Shown here in pieces: positions 57,165 through 63,459 of a DNA stretch of 63,459 bases (the stretch's first letter is position 1; every line of letters begins with the position of its first letter). This DNA comes from Candidatus Latescibacterota bacterium (lineage in GTDB: Bacteria > Krumholzibacteriota > Krumholzibacteriia > WVZY01). The notes under the pieces are model-generated. The model was not told where the DNA came from. It ran no database searches and worked only from the letters and a program-made list of their open reading frames with translations. Both the position numbers and the translations under genes were made by a program. The stretch spans positions 147,945 through 211,403 of the forward strand of contig WVZY01000020.1 of the NCBI GenBank assembly GCA_011772205.1. The letters are read 5' to 3'.

Positions 57165-59113
57165 GAGCTTTTCTCCGCAATGCTGAACCTCTCCATGGTC
57201 ATGGCTTCTGTCGGACAGCGCCGCGCGCACAGCCCACACCGAATACATTTGGTGTCGTCTTTCAACAACACGGTCATCGGCAGGGATTCGTCGTGATGGT
57301 ATCGTTCGAGCGCGGCGATCTGCTGGTCCTCAGGCATGTCTACATCGTCCATCGGGACGAAAATCAAACAGTTCTCGGGACATATATCGGCGCATCGCCC
57401 GCAGAGAACGCATTTCAGAGGATCGTAGATCGTATCGACATGACATAAGAGACATCTCCCAGCTTGATCGCGAGCTTGTTCTTCACCGAGTATTTCCTCT
57501 ACCTCGGTGATCCCCGTGCGGCGCCCCGTATCCGTTGCGGGTGGGGGGATTCGGTTGCGCTTTTCGTAGCCGGGGAGCATGGAGTAATCGTCGTTGGCAA
57601 TTTTATGGATCTCGACTTCGAAGGAAATCCCGTTTTTTTCGCCGGACAAGTATTCGTGGATCGAGCGCGCGGCGAGCTTTCCATTTGCGACTCCCTCTAT
57701 GGCAATGCGCGGCCCGAAAGCGGCGTCGCCACCCGCAAAAATACCCGGAGCGGTTGTGGCAAGCGTCTCCGGGTTTATCTTGAGCGTTCCTACATTGGTT
57801 AGCTCGATGCCATCATCATCACTCAAAAAAGTTAAGTCAGGTTGCTGGCCGATGGCAAGAATAATGGAATCTGCATCGAGGTGGAACGTTTTCGACTCGT
57901 CGAACGCCGGATTGAAACGGCCGTGTTCATCGAATACCTGAGTGCAGGCAACTAAATCCACACCGGTTACCCGGCCTTCGCCCAGAATCTTTTTCGGTCC
58001 CCAAGAGGGGTGGAATTGGATCCCCTCGTTGCCGGCCTCGCGAAGCTCTTCCATTCCCTGGACCGTGCGGGCCGCGGGCAACTCCTCCATGGATTCGAGC
58101 GACACCACATGCACTTCGCTCGCGCCCCCTCTAAGCGCGCCCCGCGCTGCATCCAGTGCGGGTTGGTTCGCCGCCGCTTCAGCAGTCAGCTGGATTTCCT
58201 CCATCGGTTCGTAGAAATCCCGAACCACGCTTCGAGCGGCATCCAAAGCAACCGATCCGCCGCCGATCACGACGACCTTGTCACCAAGTTCCGTCCGGTA
58301 GCCGTGGTTCAGGTTGAGCAGGTAATCAACCGCCTTGACCACCCCATCGATGTCATGCCCGGGAATATCGAGTTCTCGACCCCGCATCGCTCCGACTGCG
58401 AGGAACACGGCTTCGAATCCCTCATTACGAAGCGACCGCAGGTTGTATGTGTGGGTGAGCGGCGTTCCGAAACGAAATGTAGCACCCAGTTGTTCGATGG
58501 AGGCGACTTCACGCTCAATTACGCCCCGCGGCAGACGAAATTCGGGAATCCCGTAGCGGAGCATCCCTCCGGCTTGTTGCTGTGACTCGAATACGGTGAC
58601 GCTATAGCCCATCAACGACAGATCGTGGGCACACCCCAATCCGGCGGGGCCGGAGCCGATCACCGCCACGCGTTTTCCCCGGCCAACGTTTTGCAGAGCG
58701 GCCAGCTGAGGAAGGTGCCCCAGCCGGCTGCAGCCAGGATCCTTTGCACCTTCGAGGAGAGATCGAAATGTTTCCGGAGAAGAGGATTCGACGCCGAACT
58801 GTTCGGTGACAAATCGTTTTAGTGGTCGGATCGTTACCGCACCATCGATCCAGTTTCGGCGGCAGGCATCTTCGCACGGAGCGGCGCAGATGCGCCCGCA
58901 AATCGATGCGAGCGGATTCGCTGAACGAGCCACCAGATAGGCGGCAGAGTCTTCTTCATTCGCGATGAGCTGGACATACTTTCCTGAGTCTGTGTGAACA
59001 GGGCAAGCTTCCATGCAGGGAACGTTCCTTCGGTACCAGGCGAAGTCGCGAAACTCAGCTCTGAATCTCGCACCTGACATGTTGCGGCTCATTGCTGTCT
59101 TCTGTTCATGCAT
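57161..59113 (-). CDS. GltD-like FAD/Fe-S oxidoreductase with C-terminal ferredoxin domain
   Basis: The about 650-residue protein has an N-terminal Fe-S region like GltD (CMEACPVHTDSGKYV, ICGRICAAPCEDACRR). An FAD site (VAVIGSGPAGLGCAHDLSLMG) and an NAD(P) site (VVVIGGGSVALDAARS) follow. At the C terminus is a ferredoxin-like part with CVLCGRCADICPENC and CIRCGLCARRCPTEA. It is a soluble, probably cytoplasmic electron carrier. The Rieske start overlaps its stop, showing coupled translation and a likely shared role, but the electron donor and direction are not defined. The start at ATG 59113 is chosen by a preceding start pair; the ribosome site is weak. Confidence 0.85.
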   Translation of the reverse strand: MHEQKTAMSRNMSGARFRAEFRDFAWYRRNVPCMEACPVHTDSGKYVQLIANEEDSAAYLVARSANPLASICGRICAAPCEDACRRNWIDGAVTIRPLKRFVTEQFGVESSSPETFRSLLEGAKDPGCSRLGHLPQLAALQNVGRGKRVAVIGSGPAGLGCAHDLSLMGYSVTVFESQQQAGGMLRYGIPEFRLPRGVIEREVASIEQLGATFRFGTPLTHTYNLRSLRNEGFEAVFLAVGAMRGRELDIPGHDIDGVVKAVDYLLNLNHGYRTELGDKVVVIGGGSVALDAARSVVRDFYEPMEEIQLTAEAAANQPALDAARGALRGGASEVHVVSLESMEELPAARTVQGMEELREAGNEGIQFHPSWGPKKILGEGRVTGVDLVACTQVFDEHGRFNPAFDESKTFHLDADSIILAIGQQPDLTFLSDDDGIELTNVGTLKINPETLATTAPGIFAGGDAAFGPRIAIEGVANGKLAARSIHEYLSGEKNGISFEVEIHKIANDDYSMLPGYEKRNRIPPPATDTGRRTGITEVEEILGEEQARDQAGRCLLCHVDTIYDPLKCVLCGRCADICPENCLIFVPMDDVDMPEDQQIAALERYHHDESLPMTVLLKDDTKCIRCGLCARRCPTEAMTMERFSIAEKSS

Positions 59114-59226
59114 GACGGCCAAGGATATCGAGGTGACGGAAGTGCGTGTATATCGTATATAAATTCGCGTGGCTTCGGGATCCGATGGACGAGCGGTGAG
59201 CAATCCACGCGTACTAAATCAGCCTG

Positions 59227-59278
59227 CTCAACGGTTGAGTGGAAGCGATATGATATTCGATTCACGCGCCCAATTCAA
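59227..59278 (-). promoter_or_regulatory. promoter and candidate operator of the nos operon
   Basis: On the minus strand TTGAAT (59273-59278) and TATCAT (59250-59255) are 17 bases apart. Just after the predicted start of transcription lies the palindrome CTCAAC-G-GTTGAG (59227-59239). The leader before the GltD-like ATG is about 130 bases and contains another palindrome, TATAT-CGT-ATATA (59149-59161). A repressor could bind either. The Rrf2-type gene across the divergent gap (59204-59597) is the obvious candidate. Confidence 0.55.
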
Positions 59279-59597
59279 CGCACCAACCATCAATTTGTTT
59301 ATATGCTACCTTGAGGGGGAAGTATAGAGCCTCTTCGGGATATTTCAAGGCAAAAATTCCAGAAATTTTGTTTCGCGCAAGTTCCGGGTGTGAGGGAAAC
59401 AATGCCCGATCGCGATGAGGCTTGATAACCTTTATAAATAGAAGAATTTAGGAGTTTTGCTTGCTCGCGGAGTTCCCTTGACCCAGCCCCGGCCTCACAG
59501 GTGTCCCAGAGAGCAGCAGCCCATTTTATGAGTTCCATGCGGTGACAAAGCCCTTGACGGGTCGGTGGGATGTGGATATTCTACCTCCAGGTGGGAA

Positions 59598-60023
59598 ATG
59601 AGATTGCTCAAAACATCAGAGTATGCCATTCGCGTGTTATCGCATATGGCCCGTAACGAGGCCGAGCGCTACTCGGTCTCATCTCTCCATCGGGCGTTGG
59701 GGATCCCCTACAAATATCTGGGGCGCCTAATGCGAAAACTGACAAAAGCCGGTCTTGTTGACGCAGCTAGGGGAAAGACTGGTGGGTACGTCATCACCAG
59801 ACCCCCTGGCTCCATCCATCTCATCGAAATCGTTGAGGCCGTCGAAGGCTTGGAGGATTTCGATCATTGTATTTTGGGCTTCGAGGCCTGCTCGAGTGAT
59901 CAGCCCTGCCCGCTCCATGATCAATGGGGAGTCCAAAGAGATTCGATCCGGCGGATGCTGGAAGAGGCATCGTTGGAGGATCTCGCGCTCAAGTTCGAAG
60001 AGGAATCCGAGGCGAGCGATTAG
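59598..60023 (+). CDS. Rrf2-family transcriptional regulator with Fe-S cysteines
   Basis: The 141-residue protein has the Rrf2 winged helix (LLKTSEYAIRVLSHMARNEAERYSVSSLHRALGIP) and the three cluster cysteines in CILGFEACSSDQPCPLHDQW. Relatives include IscR and the nitric-oxide sensor NsrR. The ATG at 59598 follows AGGTGG. It is divergent from the nos operon and convergent with a cysteine desulfurase gene, so it could control nos expression or Fe-S assembly. The sequence alone does not decide between the two. Confidence 0.9.
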   Translation: MRLLKTSEYAIRVLSHMARNEAERYSVSSLHRALGIPYKYLGRLMRKLTKAGLVDAARGKTGGYVITRPPGSIHLIEIVEAVEGLEDFDHCILGFEACSSDQPCPLHDQWGVQRDSIRRMLEEASLEDLALKFEEESEASD

Positions 60024-60039
60024 AGAAACGTTCCGATAA

Positions 60040-61230
60040 TCACTCCGCCGCTTGTTTTGTATCAGGAAGGTCGAAGTCAGGCAGGACTTTTGGAGTGATC
60101 GCGCTCAATTTCTCAATGATCGCGGGGAGTTTTTCCAACACGAAATCGATTTCTTTTTCAGTCGTGCAGCGGCTCAGCGTAAGGCGCACCGCACCGAGCG
60201 CTTCCTTTTCCGACCGGTTCATCGCCCTCAATACATGAGAAGGTTCCAAAGCGCCGGATGCGCAAGCCGATCCGCTGGATGCATACACACCGAGCTCATC
60301 CAGCATGAGAAGAACCGCCTCCCCTTCCACGGGGAAACAAAAATTCGATGTATTCGTGAGACGCTTTTCTTTGTGGCCGTTTCGTTTCGCTCCCGGAACG
60401 GCAGCGGCGATGCCGTCTTCGAGTTTATCGCGGAGCCGGCGCACATCCGTTTCCATCCGCATAAAGTTTTCTTCCGCGAGTTCACAGGCTCTGGCGAGCC
60501 CCGCAATGAAAGCGACGTTCTCCGTTCCGGCCCGTCTGTTTCTTTCCTGAGGGCCGCCGAGCATCATCGGGCGGATACGCGTGCCTTTGCGGATGTACAG
60601 CGCCCCGATACCTTTCGGCGCGTGGAATTTGTGACCGGAAATGGCAAGTAGATCGATTTCGAGCTTGGAAAGATCAACCGGGATCTTACCGACCGTCTGG
60701 ATGGCATCCACAAACAGAGGAACACCATGCTCCTTTGTAATGTTCACGATCTCCTCCATGGGAAACAGCACGCCGGTCTCGTTGTTGGCGTGCATGATCG
60801 AAACGAGGGCCGTGTTGCTCGTTAGTGCATCCCTTAGATTGTCAAGATCCAGCAAACCATCCTCACCCACATCGAGAATCGTCAACGCGTAACCGAGCTT
60901 CTCCATCCGATGGAGCACGTTCAGTACGGATGAATGTTCGACTTTCGTGGTGACGATGTGTCTCTTATCGGGAGTGGCTTCGAGCGCCCCGCGAATCGCG
61001 AGGTTGTTGCTTTCCGTGCCGCAGCTCGTAAAAACGAGCTCGGATTCCCTGCAGTGAAGAAAAGCACTCACCCGTTCCCTGGCCTCTTTCATTTTTGCCC
61101 CGGCTTTTGCGCCGAAACGATGAATGCTGGATGGATTGCCATAGTCGCCGGTGAGGCAAGGAAGCATCTCTTCCAACACCTCGGGGGCGACTTTCGTGGT
61201 GGCATTGTTGTCCAGGTAGATATTTTCCAC
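60040..61230 (-). CDS. cysteine desulfurase IscS/NifS
   Basis: The 396-residue PLP enzyme provides sulfur for Fe-S clusters. It has the start YLDNNATTKVAPEVLEEM, the PLP lysine in SGHKFHAPKGIGAL and the mobile-loop cysteine in SSGSACASGALEPSHVL. It begins with GTG at 61230, with GAGGAG 8 bases before it. It ends 16 bases from the Rrf2 gene. No IscU or other Fe-S scaffold gene is adjacent. Confidence 0.93.
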   Translation of the reverse strand: MENIYLDNNATTKVAPEVLEEMLPCLTGDYGNPSSIHRFGAKAGAKMKEARERVSAFLHCRESELVFTSCGTESNNLAIRGALEATPDKRHIVTTKVEHSSVLNVLHRMEKLGYALTILDVGEDGLLDLDNLRDALTSNTALVSIMHANNETGVLFPMEEIVNITKEHGVPLFVDAIQTVGKIPVDLSKLEIDLLAISGHKFHAPKGIGALYIRKGTRIRPMMLGGPQERNRRAGTENVAFIAGLARACELAEENFMRMETDVRRLRDKLEDGIAAAVPGAKRNGHKEKRLTNTSNFCFPVEGEAVLLMLDELGVYASSGSACASGALEPSHVLRAMNRSEKEALGAVRLTLSRCTTEKEIDFVLEKLPAIIEKLSAITPKVLPDFDLPDTKQAAE

Positions 61231-61486
61231 TTCTAAAGCTCCTCGTGTCTGCTTTCCAGCTCGAAGCCGGCTTGGATTTGCTGAAACGGTTCGGGAGGCA
61301 CGCGCGGCGGGCGGTGCGAGATGAGGCCACTCACTGTCCTAAACTATGAAGTGACAGGGATTCTGTCAAGATTGCAGAATCCCACCGGGGGAAGAGCGCC
61401 TCTGGAGGCCATTGATATACTTTTGTTTTGAACCGGTTACCGTGTTCGTGTACCCTTTACCGCAACGCATTATAATACACCGCATC

Positions 61487-61503
61487 TGAAAAAGCAGAGG
61501 CTT
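61487..61503 (-). terminator. weak Rho-independent terminator for the DUF5989 gene
   Basis: On the minus strand AAAGC-CTCT-GCTTTTT forms a 5-bp hairpin followed by a T-run, 10 bases after the DUF5989 stop. The stem is short, so this is tentative. The rest of the 61231-61512 gap shows nothing else. Confidence 0.35.
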
Positions 61504-61512
61504 TCGAGAACC

Positions 61513-61704
61513 CTAGAACAGCGCGTAGATGAAGGGCGCCAGCGCGGATCCCTCCGTGAAGATGATGAGGAGGCTGAGAATCAGGAGAAAGAAAAATATC
61601 GGCCCGAGCCACCATTTCTTGCGAACTCGCATGAAAGCCCATAATTCGCCGAAAATAGAAAGCTTGGCCGTTGTCTCTCTCTTGATATTCTTTAAGGACG
61701 GCAT
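61513..61704 (-). CDS. DUF5989-family small membrane protein
   Basis: The 63-residue protein contains GELWAFMRVRKKWWLGPIFFFLLILSLLII and the tail EGSALAPFIYALF, the pattern of the DUF5989 family of single-helix membrane proteins. ATG at 61704 is preferred because AGAGGAT lies 8 bases before it. The function is unknown. A minus-strand promoter (TGGACT at 61758-61763, TATAAT at 61735-61740, 17-base spacing) precedes it. Confidence 0.75.
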   Translation of the reverse strand: MPSLKNIKRETTAKLSIFGELWAFMRVRKKWWLGPIFFFLLILSLLIIFTEGSALAPFIYALF

Positions 61705-61734
61705 CTGCGATATCCTCTGCGAGAGCGGAAAACT

Positions 61735-61763
61735 ATTATACATCAGAATGGACGCCTAGTCCA
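61735..61763 (-). promoter_or_regulatory. promoter for the DUF5989 gene
   Basis: A perfect TATAAT box on the minus strand (61735-61740) and a partial -35 box TGGACT (61758-61763) are 17 bases apart. The leader before the ATG at 61704 is about 25 bases. Confidence 0.45.
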
Positions 61764-61894
61764 GTGCAAATATTTGCTAAATCAAATGGTTAGCAGAAAA
61801 GCGCGAAATCAATTGAATTACAGCGCTCACGTAGTTGAAAAGACGGTTCTCCTGGCATGCGGCTCATCGCCGGGCTGAAGCGAAGGGAGGCCAA

Positions 61895-62686
61895 ATGGAC
61901 CTCAAGCTGAAAGACCGCGTGGCTGCCGTCGCCGCTTCGAGCCAAGGACTGGGGTATGCTGCGGCGCTCGAGTTGGCGCGAGAGGGCGCCCGCGTGGGGA
62001 TATGCTCCAGAGACACCGGACGCATAGCGGAGGCGGCGCGCCGCATCATCAAAGAAACGGGCAGCGAAGTGTTCGCGCACAAAGCGGACGTTTCACGAAA
62101 AGAAGATGCGCGGCGTTTCGTGGACGCGGTCGCGGAACAGTTTGGCAGGCTCGACATACTCGTCACAAACGCGGGCGGCCCGCCGCCGGGAGCCCTAAAT
62201 GACATCAAAAGTGATGACATCGACAATGCATTCCACCTCACACTCGAGAGCGCACTGACCATGATGCTGACGGCGATTCCCCATATGCGCAAACATAAGT
62301 GGGGGAGGATCGTAAACATTCTTTCCATGACGGTCAAGCAGCCGAAAATAACGCTGCTCATGTCGAACACCATGCGCCCGGGGATCCTCGGTTTCGCCAA
62401 GTCGATCTCGTTCGAGCTTGCGAAAGAAAATATTCTCGTCAACAACGTGGCTCCCGGATACACGAGAACGGAACGGTTGGGAGAGCTCGCCGAGGATCTG
62501 GCAAAGCGCGGAGGTACGACAGCCGAGGCGGTTTTTCGAGAATGGGAAAAGAGCGTCCCGATGGAAAGGCTCGGCAAACCGGAGGAGTTTGCGAAGGTGG
62601 TGGCGTTTCTCGCATCAGATGCGGCCAGCTACGTAACGGGGGTAACAATCCAGGTCGATGGCGGCGCCGTCCAGGGAATTTTGTAG
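61895..62686 (+). CDS. SDR-family protein of the FabG-like group lacking the Tyr-Lys pair
   Basis: The 263-residue protein has a Rossmann fold with the modified glycine motif AASSQGLGYAAALELA and the NAG block VTNAGGPPPG. Where the catalytic YxxxK usually lies (after ILSMTVKQP) the sequence reads LLMSNTMRPGILG, so tyrosine and lysine are replaced. This matches a known divergent subgroup (BKR-like SDR-like). It may not be a classical reductase. ATG at 61895 follows GGGAGG. It lies 21 bases before the cobalamin adenosyltransferase gene. Confidence 0.85.
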   Translation: MDLKLKDRVAAVAASSQGLGYAAALELAREGARVGICSRDTGRIAEAARRIIKETGSEVFAHKADVSRKEDARRFVDAVAEQFGRLDILVTNAGGPPPGALNDIKSDDIDNAFHLTLESALTMMLTAIPHMRKHKWGRIVNILSMTVKQPKITLLMSNTMRPGILGFAKSISFELAKENILVNNVAPGYTRTERLGELAEDLAKRGGTTAEAVFREWEKSVPMERLGKPEEFAKVVAFLASDAASYVTGVTIQVDGGAVQGIL

Positions 62687-62707
62687 ATTTCGGCGAGGAG
62701 CGTAACG

Positions 62708-63244
62708 GTGGGAATTTATACACGCAAGGGTGACAAGGGTCGGACGAAGCTATTCGGGGGAAGAGCGATCAGCAAAGCGTCGGAACGTGTCGAAGCTTAT
62801 GGTGAAGTGGACGAACTCAATGCAGTGCTTGGTGTGGTTGCCACGCAGGTGGAAGACGCCGCTTTGCTGGAACTGATTCAACATCTTCAAAATGATCTCC
62901 ACCTGGTGTGCGCGGACCTGGCCAATCCTGATTTGAAGAGGGACACTCATCGGATCAATGCAGCACATGTGGAGGTCTTGGAGAAACACTGTGATGAATT
63001 GGAAGCGAAGCAGCCGCCGCTCAAAAAGTTCGTTCTCCCGGGAGGCTCGACAGCGGGCTCGACGCTTCACTTTGCCCGGACGGTGGCGCGCCGCGCCGAG
63101 CGGCGTGCGGTGCATCTCGCCGAAAACGAATCCGTCAATCCAGAGGTCATCCGGTATTTGAACCGGCTATCCGATCTGCTTTTCTTGATGGCGCTGGAAG
63201 TGAACCGCCAGTCAGGCATCAAGGAAAGAAATCCAGATTATTAG
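62708..63244 (+). CDS. PduO-type cob(I)yrinic acid/cob(I)alamin adenosyltransferase
   Basis: This enzyme adds the adenosyl group to cob(I)alamin. The 178-residue protein shows the ATP motif YTRKGDKGRTKLFGG at its start, then YGEVDELNAVLG, FVLPGGSTAGSTLHFARTVARRAER and YLNRLSDLLFLMAL, all PduO-type signatures. GTG at 62708 is the start. It is probably co-transcribed with the SDR gene. It implies that the cell uses B12-dependent enzymes, although none is seen here. Confidence 0.93.
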   Translation: MGIYTRKGDKGRTKLFGGRAISKASERVEAYGEVDELNAVLGVVATQVEDAALLELIQHLQNDLHLVCADLANPDLKRDTHRINAAHVEVLEKHCDELEAKQPPLKKFVLPGGSTAGSTLHFARTVARRAERRAVHLAENESVNPEVIRYLNRLSDLLFLMALEVNRQSGIKERNPDY

Positions 63245-63308
63245 TAAGCGCGTTATTAGCAGCTTGTGAGATCAGGATAGCTGCGTGATGGGGGTTCTAT
63301 TTGTGGAA

Positions 63309-63421
63309 GGCTCCGTGGGGGTTCCTCACCGCGCTCCCGCTTCGCTCGGGCTTCTCGCCTGCGGCGGAGGATCCTCTTGTTGGCCGGCTCTGTGGGAGGT
63401 TCCTCACCACGCTCCCGCTTC
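63309..63421. repeat. repeat pair at the right edge
   Basis: Two near-identical 35-36 base units, with cores GGTTCCTCACC and CGCTCCCGCTTC, begin at 63309 and 63386, a spacing of 77 bases. The region after 63245 has no gene and is open to the window edge, so the array may continue beyond it. The spacer between the units is GC-rich and partly palindromic. Confidence 0.55.
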
Positions 63422-63459
63422 CATAGAAAGCGCCTGTCAAGTATGTACTCCTGCTGTGA

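Overview
The window is a 63 kb chromosomal segment from a Gram-negative bacterium with a respiratory lifestyle. The sequence alone does not fix the phylum. Several traits point to the broad Fibrobacterota-Chlorobiota-Bacteroidota neighbourhood, including candidate phyla: a secreted protein with a FlgD-like/T9SS-like C-terminal module, a PorT-like barrel, clade II nitrous oxide reductase with a dedicated Rieske/cytochrome b, futalosine-type menaquinone synthesis and an IPTL-CTERM tail. No tRNA, rRNA, CRISPR array, intact transposase or prophage gene was seen.

Layout. (1) 1-8126: replication block dnaN-recF-dciA(DUF721)-gyrB-gyrA followed by rex, preceded by a possible oriC fragment. (2) 8140-17686: mixed genes (secreted protein, beta-barrel, hflX, MFS transporter, a membrane protein resembling glycosyltransferases, a diverged mqnA paralogue, endonuclease V, an AhpD-like protein). 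(3) 18067-24896: three giant multiheme cytochromes with 48 predicted c-type hemes, two of them fused to a cytochrome b membrane module as in CbcL. (4) 25372-33055: an NrnA-like phosphoesterase, then a TetR-controlled set (outer-membrane protein, RND/MMPL exporter, LolA-like carrier) and a UbiA-type prenyltransferase. (5) 33476-40214: the menaquinone cluster ubiX-ubiD-mqnE-mqnA-mqnC with mqnD convergent. (6) 40567-46518: a TreT-like glycosyltransferase, then decayed genes (FG-GAP remnant, broken TPR-CHAT protein, C-terminal fragment with an IPTL-CTERM tail) and one small secreted protein. (7) 46775-59113, minus strand: a nitrous oxide reductase operon running from a GltD-like flavoprotein through Rieske, cytochrome b, pentaheme cytochrome c, nosZ, a membrane protein, a lipoprotein and nosD-F-L-Y. 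(8) 59598-63244: Rrf2 regulator, cysteine desulfurase, DUF5989, an SDR protein and a cobalamin adenosyltransferase.

How it fits together. Menaquinone from region 5 would feed two quinol-oxidising routes: the Rieske/cytochrome b/pentaheme c chain to periplasmic NosZ, and the CbcL-like multiheme cytochromes, whose terminal acceptor is unknown. Rex and the Rrf2 protein are plausible redox and NO/Fe-S sensors.

The least expected feature is a dispersed element of about 80-95 nt. Its three copies lie upstream of hflX, of the AhpD-like gene and of mqnA, all in gene orientation. They share a conserved core while the outer arms differ in sequence yet remain self-complementary, which is covariation expected of a folded RNA or single-stranded DNA element.
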